From contig OZ231126.1 of assembly GCA_965153355.1 (NCBI GenBank), positions 32,736,001-32,800,000 of the forward strand: a stretch of DNA of 64,000 bases. The letters run 5' to 3'. Positions 1-11,028 of this stretch are shown here, in pieces. Origin of the DNA: Flaccisagitta enflata (lineage: Eukaryota; Chaetognatha; Sagittoidea; Aphragmophora). Both the position numbers and the translations under genes were made by a program. Position 1 is the stretch's first letter, and each line of letters opens with the position of its first letter. Under the pieces are notes generated by a model. That model worked only from the letters and a program-made list of their open reading frames with translations. It did not search any database and had not been told where the DNA came from.

Positions 1-790
1 CAGAGGTGCCTGCCATATCATGGCAATGTCTCAGGCCCAAAGACGATTTTTGGGTTTTTTTTTCCCAGAATTTTGGATTTTCGAAGGCAATATTGGGTAC
101 TTCAAGTGCTCCGATTTTGATGAAATTTTACATGGAGGTAGTCAATAATGTGAAATACCTCCAGTAAAAATTTTGTCAAAATCGGTCAACTTTTAGGGGG
201 GTAACAAAATTTTTTTTTGTTTAAAAAATCGCGAAATAGCCGTTTTTTCAAAATTAAGGTACCATAAAATTTTCAAAAACTTTAATTTGTTTACAAAAAA
301 GCTTCAGTAGGGTCTTATACATGTGCATTTGAAATTTCAGGGCCATTTTTCAACTTTTTTTTAGGTTACAGGTTGAAAAGAGGCCTAAAATTGGCCATTT
401 TCGCGATTTTTGGTTTTACGGTCTTCATTAAATTGTTATTTGACACCCAAAAAAGGCTCTCAGGGCCACCAAATTTTTTTTGGGCATCACCAAGAGTCCC
501 CTAAAGGAATTTCAGCCCATGGTTCATAGGTGCCTGCCATATCATGGAAATGTCTCAGGCTCAAAACGATTTTTGGTTTTTTTTTCCAGAATTTTGGATT
601 TTCGAAGGCAATTTTTGGTACTCATGCCTGATTTTTATGAAATTTACATGGAGGTAGTCCATAATGTGAAATACCTCCAGTAAAAATTTTGTCTAAATCG
701 GTCAACTTTTAGGGGGGTAACGAAATTTTTTTTTATTTAGAAAATCTAAAAAGCAGTTTTTTCAATTTTAGGTACCTTTTAAAATTTTCA
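1..790. repeat. Two tandem copies of a ~524-bp AT-rich unit
   Basis: The stretch from about base 5 to 280 recurs from about 529 to 790 at a constant offset of 524. Both copies hold GGTGCCTGCCATATCATGG near the start and TAGGGGGGTAAC about 190 bases later, with scattered substitutions and small indels. The two halves look like a tandem duplication that has begun to diverge. No protein or RNA gene was recognised in it. Its left end is cut by the window edge, so there may be more copies outside. Confidence 0.8.
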
Positions 791-1505
<715 letters not shown>

Positions 1506-1791
1506 AGAGACACAACGTCACCATACATACTACATAGACATAGACAAAGACAGTTTTGGGTGCCCAGAGCCGCGACCGGTGCAGAAGCGTCATATACAAC
1601 TTGGGGAACACCAATTACCTGCTGGCAATTTTTTTTGAAGGCAAAAAATTGCCTATTCCTTGTTTTTATCCAACCTCCATTTCGGCAGGATGTTGATTGA
1701 ATTTTTCATGCATATTAGAGGATGTCAGTCATCGAGGAATTCTACTTACCTTATTGTGATCAGGAAATCTTTAAAAAATGCATAGATTTTA

Positions 1792-1880
1792 AGTTGCGGA
1801 CTTGCAACTCAACAGGAGGTTTTGTCTGTACATTGGTCTGTCCATCCGTCAGTCCGTAAGTCCATTGGTTTGTCTGTTAT
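1792..1880 (+). repeat. GTCC/hairpin dispersed repeat, partial copy
   Basis: AGTTGC at 1792-1797 and GCAACT at 1804-1809 form a small hairpin after a T run, followed by CAACAGGAGGTTTTGTCTG and degenerate GTCC/GTCT repeats. This is the head of the dispersed family described at 40236-40436. The distal tail is not visible, so this copy is 3'-truncated. Confidence 0.6.
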
Positions 1881-1913
1881 GCTTATATTGAAAAATGCGC
1901 ACTCGAAAACAAA

Positions 1914-1914
<1 letters not shown>

Positions 1915-1979
<65 letters not shown>
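1915..1979. repeat. (GT)n microsatellite
   Basis: GT dinucleotides with a few GC interruptions in the middle. Confidence 0.95.
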
Positions 1980-2582
1980 TTTAGGAATGGGTAGAAACTC
2001 TTTTTTCATTCATTTCGATTGAAAGACCTGATTCCTGGGATGATTACTGTGTATCAAATGCACTGAATTTGGAATGAAACAAATTTGGAATATAACAAAA
2101 ATTTAAATGAGAATGAATTTTTAAAACCTTACAACATAAATAAAAAGTGCAACAACATCTGTGGGCATTATAAGTGTTATTGCATCTTTTTTAATCAAAC
2201 AATAAAATCCTGATAAGGTCAATATTTGTCGAACCAGTTGATGTTGAATAAAATAATTGGTTGTTCTGCCTTATGACTGATGGTAGTTTTAGGTACTTGC
2301 AATTTGACCGTAATATGCAAATGAGATTTTGCTAATTATGCCTTTATTACATTGATAGGGTATATTTTGAAAGACACTGAAAATTCAAAAAATCGTCAAA
2401 AATGTGTTTTTTTTTTGGGGGGGGGGGAAGCATACATCATACAAGAATAAAAGATTAGAATTGATGATATGGATGAGTAGAAGAGGGAGGAGGAGGATAG
2501 TGAGGAGGAGGAGGAGGGAGGCTAGGTCAAACCCATTTTGCAACTAACTTTTGAAGTCGCCTGCAGTAGCAGAGGAGGAGAG
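1980..2582. other. AT-rich spacer with a GGA-rich end
   Basis: Mostly A/T-rich sequence with a T10/G10 homopolymer run near 2407-2428 and a GGA/GAG-rich stretch at about 2476-2521. A similar GGA-rich stretch with flanking words such as AAAATGGGTTTGACC in inverted order is present at 6161-6400, so the two may be arms of an old inverted duplication. No gene recognised. Confidence 0.5.
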
Positions 2583-2622
2583 GTCGCTGCGACTTTGTTA
2601 CTAGTAACAAAGTCGCTGCGAC
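2583..2622. repeat. 40-bp near-perfect palindrome
   Basis: The core TTTGTTACTAGTAACAAA (2594-2611) is its own reverse complement. It is flanked on both sides by GTCGCTGCGAC, whose outer bases also pair; only the central T of each flank fails. The whole could extrude as a cruciform. Confidence 0.9.
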
Positions 2623-2652
2623 TGTTTCTTAGGAGGAGTTGGAGAAGCAATT

Positions 2653-2924
2653 TGTCTATCATGATTCTAATTAGCATATTCCATCAGATATCACAAGGAC
2701 CTGGAAAAGAGATCTCTTTATTGTTGGATCTCACTAGCATACTCAAGTAAGTTATTTGGATCTCATTAGCATATTCAAGTAAGATAATCATGATTATGAG
2801 CTTTTATTCTTTAATGAATTCACCTGACAACACATTGTTGTGTTTGTTGTTGTTAAACTTGGATCTCATTAGCATACTCAAGTAAGTTATACTCTCATGG
2901 TGAATGTTGTTGTTGATGTCATTG
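2653..2924. repeat. 272-bp segment, first copy (second at 3291-3562)
   Basis: This block recurs at a constant offset of 638 with no difference that I could see by eye. It carries TGGATCTCATTAGCATA and AAGATAATCATGATTATGAG words and ends where a GTT array begins in the second copy. Confidence 0.85.
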
Positions 2925-3283
2925 CCACATATTCATGATATCTGAATGAATATTCATGGATAATATCGTCGTTAGTATGATCAGTAAGATCATGATATTC
3001 AGTATTGTTTGATTGTTGAAATAACATCGAGATAAGCGCAGCTAAAAAAAAAGATATATCCTAGATATCTGAAGTAATAACCATAGATAATATCATCATC
3101 AGTATGACGAGTAAAATCATGATATTCACTATTTCTTTAGTGTTGAAACAACAGCGAAATAAGCTTAGAAGGACACGCACTATCTCCCTTTCTCTCTTTG
3201 TGACTCTTCTATAGAAGGACACGCACAACTCGGCAGTCTTTTTCTTTATGTGGTTAAGACATGTAAGCACTTCCATGCATTAA
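2923..3283. repeat. 361-bp segment, first copy (second at 5088-5448)
   Basis: The block recurs at offset 2165 with no visible difference, including an identical 71-codon open frame on the minus strand. The frame has no recognisable similarity and looks incidental. Identity of both copies implies a very recent duplication or an assembly effect. Confidence 0.85.
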
Positions 3284-3290
3284 GCATTCT

Positions 3291-3557
3291 TGTCTATCAT
3301 GATTCTAATTAGCATATTCCATCAGATATCACAAGGACCTGGAAAAGAGATCTCTTTATTGTTGGATCTCACTAGCATACTCAAGTAAGTTATTTGGATC
3401 TCATTAGCATATTCAAGTAAGATAATCATGATTATGAGCTTTTATTCTTTAATGAATTCACCTGACAACACATTGTTGTGTTTGTTGTTGTTAAACTTGG
3501 ATCTCATTAGCATACTCAAGTAAGTTATACTCTCATGGTGAATGTTGTTGTTGATGT

Positions 3558-3562
<5 letters not shown>
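3291..3562. repeat. 272-bp segment, second copy
   Basis: Copy of 2653-2924. Here the block runs straight into a long GTT array rather than into the 361-bp segment. Confidence 0.85.
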
Positions 3563-3645
<83 letters not shown>

Positions 3646-3753
3646 ATTGTTGTTTAACTTGGATCTTTTGTTGACTTAGATCTCATCTCTTTAGCATACT
3701 CACGTAAGTTATACTCTCATGGTGAATGTTGTTGTTTTTGTTGTTGTTGATGT

Positions 3754-3838
<85 letters not shown>

Positions 3839-3845
3839 AAACAGC
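3536..3845. repeat. Two (GTT)n arrays in a duplicated frame
   Basis: GTT runs at about 3543-3655 and 3728-3838, each preceded by CTCATGGTGAATGTTGTTG and GATGTCATT. The common flank shows that the arrays are duplicated together with their neighbourhood. Poly-Asn, poly-Val and poly-Leu frames across them are not genes. Confidence 0.9.
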
Positions 3846-4320
3846 AGCTTGATCTCATTAGCATATTCACTCAATTGGCTCATCGAATTGGATGTCAATT
3901 CAGTAGCTTGATCTCATTAGCATTTTCAAGTAAGATTATCATGATTATGAGCTTTTATTCGTTAATGAATTCATAATCTGTTTCTTTAAATCAATTCATT
4001 CGTTCAATGAATTCAGTAGCTGGATCTCATTAGCATATTCAAGTAAGATAATCATGATTACGAGCTTTTCTTCTTTAATGAATTCGCCCGACAAGTCTTT
4101 TGGCAATCAATCAATCAATGGACAGGGTCAGAGGCAGGAGCCTCAAGTCCATCGGTACCCTTTGGGGTACTTATAAGGATAAGGGCTTTAAGCCCATTCA
4201 AATAAAACACAGTATTTCATGGAAGACTTCAGTCTTTTATTATAAAATAGAATCCACAAAAACATTTTCAAGCAAGATTATCATGATTATGAGCTTTTAT
4301 TCTTTAATGAATTCATAGTC
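3846..4320. repeat. Copies 3-5 of a ~65-bp unit
   Basis: A unit containing GATCTCATTAGCAT-TTCAAGTAAGAT, TATCATGATTATGAGC and TTTAATGAATTC occurs at about 3906-3970, 4020-4085 and 4262-4315, besides 2757-2822 and 3395-3460. The spacing is irregular, so this is a local cluster rather than a regular array. No function is evident. Confidence 0.7.
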
Positions 4321-4785
4321 TGTTTCGACTCCATTCATTTTAGTTGTTTAGTCTTACTTTGCCATAAAGAACCATTATCAATTTCAAGAAAAGGAGGCAG
4401 TGTACTGTAGTTACACAGTGCGAACTGATCAGCATGTAATGTAGTCTAAAAAACACAATTATTCATTTGTTTTCTTTATTCAATGAAATCAAATTATATT
4501 CAATAAAATCAATAGAATCACAAGAGTTTTGTTCACATGAAAACAAGGGACACATGCAGACTGAAATTGTATAATCATAAAAGAATGCATTCATGATATC
4601 TGAAGCGATATGATATTCAATAAATCTTGAATGTTGAAATACCACTAATTGCGGCTATCGCGGTGAGGAAAAAAGTCGTAAGCATTGGTCACAGATGAGC
4701 AGCTTTACTCACTGACATTCATTCTTGTATTTGCTTGCTTAAACATTGAACATATCTATTAATTTAGGACATTCGAAATCTGAAA
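4321..4785. other. AT-rich spacer, nothing recognised
   Basis: No convincing gene. GCGGTGAGGAAAAAAGTCGT at about 4656-4675 is complementary to a stretch near 62567-62590, so a dispersed repeat family is present here. Confidence 0.45.
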
Positions 4786-5062
4786 AAAAGTGAGCTAAGT
4801 GAGCTGAATGAGCTTAAATGCTCAAAGATATACCCTCATGAATAAGAAAATGAAAACCATGTTTTTCTCGAATATGTCAAATAGTCAAAGAATGACTTTG
4901 ACTTTTTTCCAATCATCGGGATAAGTGAGCTAAGTGAGCTAAATGAGCTAAAATGCTCAAAAAAACACCCTCATGAATGAGAAAATGAAAACCATGTTTT
5001 TCTCGAATATGTCAAAGTCAAAGAATGACTTCGACTTTTTCCCAATCATCGGGATTAGCTAA
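4786..5062. repeat. Tandem pair of an AGCTAAGTGAGCT-containing ~137-bp unit
   Basis: GTGAGCTAAGTGAGCT is followed by GAGCT-AAATGCTCAAA, then CCTCATGAAT-AGAAAATG and a GACTT-GACTTTTT stretch, twice at about 137 bp spacing. The same words on the opposite strand occur near 61770-62170. Confidence 0.65.
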
Positions 5063-5087
5063 GCTGTAAAGTAAAATGAAAATAAAA

Positions 5088-5448
5088 TGCCACATATTCA
5101 TGATATCTGAATGAATATTCATGGATAATATCGTCGTTAGTATGATCAGTAAGATCATGATATTCAGTATTGTTTGATTGTTGAAATAACATCGAGATAA
5201 GCGCAGCTAAAAAAAAAGATATATCCTAGATATCTGAAGTAATAACCATAGATAATATCATCATCAGTATGACGAGTAAAATCATGATATTCACTATTTC
5301 TTTAGTGTTGAAACAACAGCGAAATAAGCTTAGAAGGACACGCACTATCTCCCTTTCTCTCTTTGTGACTCTTCTATAGAAGGACACGCACAACTCGGCA
5401 GTCTTTTTCTTTATGTGGTTAAGACATGTAAGCACTTCCATGCATTAA
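5088..5448. repeat. 361-bp segment, second copy
   Basis: Copy of 2923-3283 with no visible difference. Confidence 0.85.
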
Positions 5449-5527
5449 CAAAAGGACAATTTTATTAAACAAAAGATGAGATCTCTTCATTGTGCTACTG
5501 GGTTTCTCATATCACATCGCAATACTA

Positions 5528-5996
5528 ATCTGCAAATATTCCATTAAATGAAATTCATATCGAGTATTTGTGCTTGCTATCAGCCATTATGCCAAAAATA
5601 CAGCCTCAAAATGATTTTTTATAAAGTATTTGTGTCTGTAATCAGCCAGTCACAAACTACCTAACTACTCTGCAAATATTTCATTAAATGGAATTCATAT
5701 TGAGTATTTGCGCTTGTTATCACCGATTATGCCCAAAAGACATCCTCGGAATGATTTCTCATGATCATTTGTGTTTGTTATCAGCTACTTAAGCCAAAAA
5801 GACAGCCAGTAATGATTTTTTATAAAGTATTTGTGTCTGTTATCAGCCAGTCACAAGCTACCTAACTACTCTGCAAATATTTCATTAAATGGAATTCATA
5901 TTGAGTATTTGCGCTTGTTATCACCAATTATGCCCAAAAGACATCCTCGGAATGATTTCTCATGATCATTTGTGTTTGTTATCAGCTACTTATGGT
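5528..5996. repeat. 201-bp tandem repeat, about 2.3 copies
   Basis: CTGCAAATATT-CATTAAATG, GAGTATTTG-GCTTG and AAAGACATCCTCGGAATGAT recur with a 201-bp period (for example 5652 and 5853). A more diverged partial unit precedes them. Confidence 0.75.
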
Positions 5997-6160
5997 TAAA
6001 CTGTGATATGACAGTGGTCAGCATAAGGAACAAATCATGAAGCGCCTCTGTATTTAGACAGTTTGTAAGTTTCTATTTGAATAACGCATGGTAAGATATC
6101 ATCTAAAAAATCACCACAAATATCACAATCTACTCCTCCTCTGTCAAGATGATAGGTCAA

Positions 6161-6400
6161 ATGGGCATTTTGGAGGGGAAGAGGAGGGAGGAGGAGGGAA
6201 GAGGAGGATATGGAGGAAAAGTCGCAAAGAATAGTCCTCCTCCTCCTGCCATGAATGATAGACTTGTGGTGGTGGTGATATCATCACTGGTGATTTCTGC
6301 CCCCTCTTCTAGTGGTAACTTCACTGGTAGCAAAATGGGTTTGACCCTAGATGGGAGGAGGAGGAGGAGGAGGAGGAGGAGGAGGAGGAGGTGGCGGAAG
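6161..6400. repeat. GGA-rich low-complexity region
   Basis: Two GGA/GAG-rich stretches (about 6165-6245 and 6350-6392) surround a TGGTGGTGATATCATCACTG segment that is partly self-complementary. Long Gly-rich and Arg-rich frames arise here in several phases and are not credible genes. Confidence 0.7.
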
Positions 6401-6696
6401 TGGGAAGTTGAAATTGCTGTTTTGGGCAATTTCAAACCAATATGCCTCATATCTGCCCCTTTGTGCCTCAATCAAACCTCTCAAAAGTCAAACTGCAAAC
6501 CAGCCCCTCGGACAACATGAGTATGAAATCTATCTACATTTTTAGATAACCATATGATCGCGCAATTTCATTACTAAAAATACATAAGATACAGACAAGA
6601 AGGTTCACTATGTGGAATTGTGGATTGTTAAATACTTGTGTTGCCAACCGACCATCAGATACATGCTTCGATGCAACTAAAAAGATAAATGACTAA

Positions 6697-6857
6697 AAAC
6701 AGTCCTGTAGGGACTGACAAATTTACCAATGTCTGGACACAATAAGATAAAAATGCTTGCAGACAACATAAACACTCCCCCTGCCCAAACGCTTGGTAAC
6801 TTTTTATCACTGCCCTTGCCAACCCCCACGCGACTAGGATAGTTGTGTATCTGGCCT
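6697..6857 (+). repeat. GTCC/hairpin dispersed repeat, diverged copy
   Basis: A CAGTCC-TGTAG-GGACTG hairpin lies at about 6699-6716, and the characteristic tail (CCTTGCCAACCCCCACGCGACT, then TGTGTATCTGGCCTTGG) ends at about 6857. It abuts the protein fragment that follows. Confidence 0.5.
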
Positions 6858-7123
6858 TGGCCTCTGGCCACATGAAAGTGCCTTTTACTTCCTACAGCAT
6901 CGATCTTGATACTGCACCTTCTTCCGCAAACAACCGCCGTGAAACTCGAGTTAGGGAATTGCTGGTTCTCAACTCCATCGTCGAAAAAATAATGATTAGT
7001 GATGGATTTTCCACGATCACATATCACGATGATGGGTCTAAAAAGCAAGGGACTGGAGCTTTCTCCGTTCAAGGCATTTCAATTAACCGAAAGTATCACC
7101 CACTTCCTACCCTTCCTATGTAG
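6858..7123 (+). pseudogene. Fragment of an unrecognised protein-coding sequence
   Basis: An open frame of about 88 codons ends with TAG at 7121-7123. Unlike its neighbours it has varied, gene-like composition, with charged and aliphatic residues in the middle and an ending of the 'GTGAFSVQGISINRKYHPLP' kind. It starts directly after the tail of a dispersed repeat and has no initiator methionine with a plausible context. It is probably an exon or a piece of a gene carried by, or broken by, a repeat. I do not recognise the family with confidence. It may be a 3' exon with its upstream exons lost. Confidence 0.4.
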
Positions 7124-7849
7124 CAAACACCACGTAGCGTGTAGCATCTTTTAGTCCTAGTAATATTCATTTGCAGCAAGTTGCAGCAATAACTATTTGG
7201 CTCACATGATTGATTTTTTATACATTCCAAATTAGTATAAAATATTCCATGAATGATCTACCGGTTGCTTGTTAAAAGTTGCTGCAAAAATCAAAGTTTC
7301 ATAACAATTATGGGTATACTACTCATATAACAACTGCAGCAAGTTGCTGCAAATTCATTATCCTTGATTTTCATCTCATGTTTAACTAGATTATTATTAC
7401 AGTTGTCAGAATCCCAGCAGAAGTACATCAATTCTTACATTTGTTTTTGATAATTGTAGTGGATTTTGCCAATTTTACAGCAAAAATGACATTTTTTGCA
7501 GCAACTTGCAGCAACTTTTCATAATTCAGGTACTCTAGAGTGCTGACGTTTTAGCAGGACGCATGATCTGTCAAAATACCCTAATTGCTACAGGTTTAGA
7601 AACATTTTTACCGCAGTAAAATTCCTTTAACCCAGAAAATCGCTCTGAAAAATAGGAATTTTCGCAAGAAATGCTGCATTGCTTAGTACACATATATATG
7701 CAGTAGGAGTCGATATGTACAGTGAATTTTTGGTCGGTTTATGGTTGTAAAGTGTTAAAGTAAGGTCCCCTCCACAATTAGAGCTATCGGTGGGCATTGT
7801 GGAATGAAAACTTTTCCCTCAGGCTTCCCTCAGGCTGTGGTGGTTTCCC
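7124..7849. other. AT-rich spacer with recurring GCAGCAA motifs
   Basis: No gene recognised. GCAGCAAGTTGCAGCAA-like words occur near 7172, 7330 and 7493, in both orientations and partly palindromic, like the ends of a degenerate inverted-repeat element about 340 bp long. Confidence 0.4.
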
Positions 7850-7853
7850 CTCT

Positions 7854-8186
7854 AGTATAAAGCCACTATAAACTTGCGCGTCAAAACCTGATATGACAAA
7901 TGAACACCAAATTAGTACATTGGATCGGAGATAAAAGTGTCATATTTCAATAAGCAACAGTCGTATATCAATAGGCAACGGTAAACATCAATTTGCAACA
8001 TCAAATACTCACACTTGGCGCTTCCCAAACGCACATTGCGCACTCTCGACTTTGCAGAGGCCCACACTGGTATATATAACAAAAGCAACGATCACGTGAC
8101 GACCACGCACACGGGGAGAGCGATAAGAAACGGAGGCAGGTCCTTTTTTACTCAGATAGCATTACCCGTGCAGATAAGATATCACA
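7854..8186 (-). repeat. Left LTR (3' LTR in element orientation)
   Basis: 333 bp, about 98% identical to the right LTR (roughly seven substitutions counted by eye). It starts AGTATAAAG where the other copy has TGTACAAAG, so its terminal T has mutated or was altered at insertion. A TATATATAA stretch near 8072-8080 could be a TATA box. Confidence 0.88.
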
Positions 8187-8244
8187 CCCCCGTCTAAAAA
8201 AGGACATAAAATGAAACCGGAGCAAAATCGCGGCCCAACGAGAC

Positions 8245-8470
8245 TAAAATGATCATTGTAAGCAAAAATGATCAAATGGTAACCTTAAAAGATAAAATGA
8301 GGCGGGACCATGACTGTAAAATGAGAGCAATCATGCAGAAATGAAAGCAATCAAGCATAAAATGAAAGCAATCAGGCATAAAATGAAAGCAATCACGCTG
8401 TAAGATAAAAGCAGTCACACATAAAATGAAAGCAATCACAATGATCAAGCAATCATTGATAACATTGTAC
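8245..8470. repeat. ~22-bp minisatellite inside the LTR element
   Basis: A unit close to AAAATGAAAGCAATCA-GCAT is repeated about seven times with drift, between the left LTR and the end of the long ORF. It lies in the putative 3' untranslated part of the element. Confidence 0.75.
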
Positions 8471-8727
8471 AATGATAAAATGAAACGAATCCATGTAGCA
8501 AGTAGTAAAAACATATTTGAAAAGACGCCGACGATCTTTTGTTTGAATCCAATTGTCTTTGGGAGACGATTGTCCTTTAGTAACGAAATGAGAGACGCCG
8601 ACGGTCTTTGATGTCCATGAGAACTTTAGTAACGATAATTTGTCTAGAAGACACGATTGTCCTCGAGACTGCGATGAGGGAAGATGAATGTTCATTAGAG
8701 TGGCCTAATGTTCATGAGAGGAATTGT

Positions 8728-11028
8728 TCACTTGATGACGAGGGGGAAATCAATCTTCTTCGTAAGCGCCCCCGCCATTAAGGGCATTGCAGCGCCCCTG
8801 CCATTGGCGAGAGCCGTCGCCTCCGAAATGTAACGTTGACAGAGAACTACCATTTTTAGCAAGATGGCGCTCTGGAGTAGAACCCGGTCATTGGACTTGA
8901 AATGTTGAGTCGGCAGAGGGAAAGCATTTACACCAAATGCGTCCTTATAGTCAAACTTGAAACAGATGCGATGACCATCAGGAAGCACGATGCAGGTGCT
9001 AGGATGGGAATGATGAACGCGGAACTTGTCCTTAACTTGTCCTTTCGCTGCCCTGGTCCAAAACGAAACATCGAAAGACAGGGTTGAGAACATTTGAATC
9101 TTGTAGGTAGTATCAATAACCATAAGAGACTTGGCAGTCTCAATGTGAAAGAACTCAATGAAATCTTGATGATCGAGTTTGACGCTGTAACGATTGTAAA
9201 CAAACAAAACTTTCAACGAAGTCAGTTTGTACTTAACTCTGGCTTTTCCTTTTGTCTTTTGCTCGATGTGGAGACGAAGAAAGGCAGCGCTTTCTGTGAA
9301 CGCCATCTTCAATGATGGATGACGTTGAATCCAAAATCTTGTCCTTGACTCGATTTGCGCGAGTTCGAATCCCGCGATGGTCATTGAAACATGAGAGAGT
9401 AGAATTGAGGGATTAGCAAACGAATCATTGGAGGGAGAACTAAACTCGATCTTAAACTTTTTCTTCCTTAGCTCAACCAGCGCGAGTTCGAGTCCCAGGC
9501 GGGCATTTAAAACATAGGGCTGAATCCTTTTAGAGACAAACTGTTTGCCCTTTCCTAACGGGTCTCTTGCCATAAACGGATCAAAGATCTGATACGTCAA
9601 TGCTATATCATGAAAATACCTTTTGTTCTTAGAATGACGATCCTGAATGAGCGCCCGTTCGTGAATTAACTTTGATGACAGGAGGTCGTTGACCTTGATT
9701 TCCTTCCTCTGGGTCCAACCGTTCCCCACGGTATCCCAGTCTTGAACATGTGGCACAGTGCCCCAAACGCGATCGTTTGACCTGAGAAGCTTGGGATTAG
9801 TAACAGAATAAAATGCCCAAATGACGTTGCTTCTCAGAGAGAGAAAGCAACTGTTTCTCAACAACAAATCAATGAAATCAGACTTGACCTTGACTTTGAT
9901 GGCGATGGATTTAACGTCCGTCGGTCCATCCACTTTGAAGCGTAGCCATTCATTCTTAGATTGGTGCAAATGACTCGAACCTTGGTGAAACAAACTCGAT
10001 GGGGAAGGAAATCTTGGATTAAAATTTGACTTATTGGAGCGATCAAACGTTGGGGTATATCCCCCAGCCTTTCGCTTTACACTGGAGCGAAACTTGATAA
10101 AATCAGAGACCAATGTTGATACTGTGATCAACTTCCTCTTTAAAATCGTGACCTTATGACGCAACTCGTTAAGAACCGATTTGCCCACAGTGCGCGGAAT
10201 TGACAGAAACTCGATCATATCAAAACCGCATCTCCCACAAAATGAGAATAGACGATAAACCAGATCGAAATCGCCATTTCTATTAATTTTAAGGCAAGAA
10301 ACAATTGGGTCAATCACCTTTCTGGATGGATCATTATCATGACCGTTACCAGTCCACTTGAAACTTGAAGTCATAGCGGCAAACTGTGGGACGCCAAAAG
10401 CGAATCCATTCATTTCCAACGGCCAAAAGCTTTTCACCGCCGGCTTTGAATGGAAAACTTGAAACGGGACCTTGTGTTGAGGGAAGTGAATCATAACGGT
10501 TGGTAGGATGAGACAAATGAGAATCATTATAAGAGGCAAAATTCCTTTGGGCAATGAAACCCGAGCCTTGTGACCATAATGCGGCCATTCACTTTCCATC
10601 TCACCATAGAGAGGATTTAACTTAGCTTTCAGTGGCGTCTTTTGATGCGGCGTCTCTTCCGGCGCCTTTGTCTCAACGCCGTCCAATTCCTGTGACTCGG
10701 GTTGATATGAAACTCGATCGTTGGTAGCGAACTCCGGCGAGCCCACCCACGTAGAACCCTTTGAAACCTTAGACTGAGAATGAGGTGGGGAATCAAAAGT
10801 AGCACTTTTTGAGAACAGATTTGGCGAAGAAAGAGAATCAGAATTCACTCCATCTAGATCGGTAAAAGCATCGCGAACAAGCTGAGGCTTGTCACCAACT
10901 TTAACACAAAACTTATCTTTTGACAACGACTGTAGCGGCGCCGTTTCTTCAGATGAATCTTGAAAGCTTCCACGATGAGGCTCAAACCCGAGGTCACGTG
11001 GTACGGATGTAACTATCTCTTGTGACAA
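8728..11028 (-). CDS. Long ORF of the LTR element, unknown function (~766 codons)
   Basis: This is the largest open frame in the window and has normal, non-repetitive protein composition. Residues 1-160 are polar and Ser/Glu/Pro-rich. Residues ~162-181 (ILPLIMILICLILPTVMI) form one hydrophobic segment that could cross a membrane. The remaining ~580 residues are basic, mixed alpha/beta-like, with few cysteines. Two related stretches, FELAQIESR and LELALVELR, about 50 residues apart, suggest an internal duplication. I see no CCHC zinc knuckle, DTG protease, YxDD reverse transcriptase or DDE integrase. The listed first codon is TTG; the frame stays open upstream to a TAA near 11095, so translation probably starts by a -1 shift from the upstream ORF, by splicing, or at an internal ATG. 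It may be a divergent gag, an envelope-like protein or a captured host gene. The family is not recognised. Confidence 0.6.
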   Translation of the reverse strand: MSQEIVTSVPRDLGFEPHRGSFQDSSEETAPLQSLSKDKFCVKVGDKPQLVRDAFTDLDGVNSDSLSSPNLFSKSATFDSPPHSQSKVSKGSTWVGSPEFATNDRVSYQPESQELDGVETKAPEETPHQKTPLKAKLNPLYGEMESEWPHYGHKARVSLPKGILPLIMILICLILPTVMIHFPQHKVPFQVFHSKPAVKSFWPLEMNGFAFGVPQFAAMTSSFKWTGNGHDNDPSRKVIDPIVSCLKINRNGDFDLVYRLFSFCGRCGFDMIEFLSIPRTVGKSVLNELRHKVTILKRKLITVSTLVSDFIKFRSSVKRKAGGYTPTFDRSNKSNFNPRFPSPSSLFHQGSSHLHQSKNEWLRFKVDGPTDVKSIAIKVKVKSDFIDLLLRNSCFLSLRSNVIWAFYSVTNPKLLRSNDRVWGTVPHVQDWDTVGNGWTQRKEIKVNDLLSSKLIHERALIQDRHSKNKRYFHDIALTYQIFDPFMARDPLGKGKQFVSKRIQPYVLNARLGLELALVELRKKKFKIEFSSPSNDSFANPSILLSHVSMTIAGFELAQIESRTRFWIQRHPSLKMAFTESAAFLRLHIEQKTKGKARVKYKLTSLKVLFVYNRYSVKLDHQDFIEFFHIETAKSLMVIDTTYKIQMFSTLSFDVSFWTRAAKGQVKDKFRVHHSHPSTCIVLPDGHRICFKFDYKDAFGVNAFPLPTQHFKSNDRVLLQSAILLKMVVLCQRYISEATALANGRGAAMPLMAGALTKKIDFPLVIK

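Noticed and set aside
3061-5441. Two identical 71-codon frames (3061-3276 and 5226-5441)
   Set aside because: Identical because the DNA is duplicated. Composition and lack of similarity do not support a gene.
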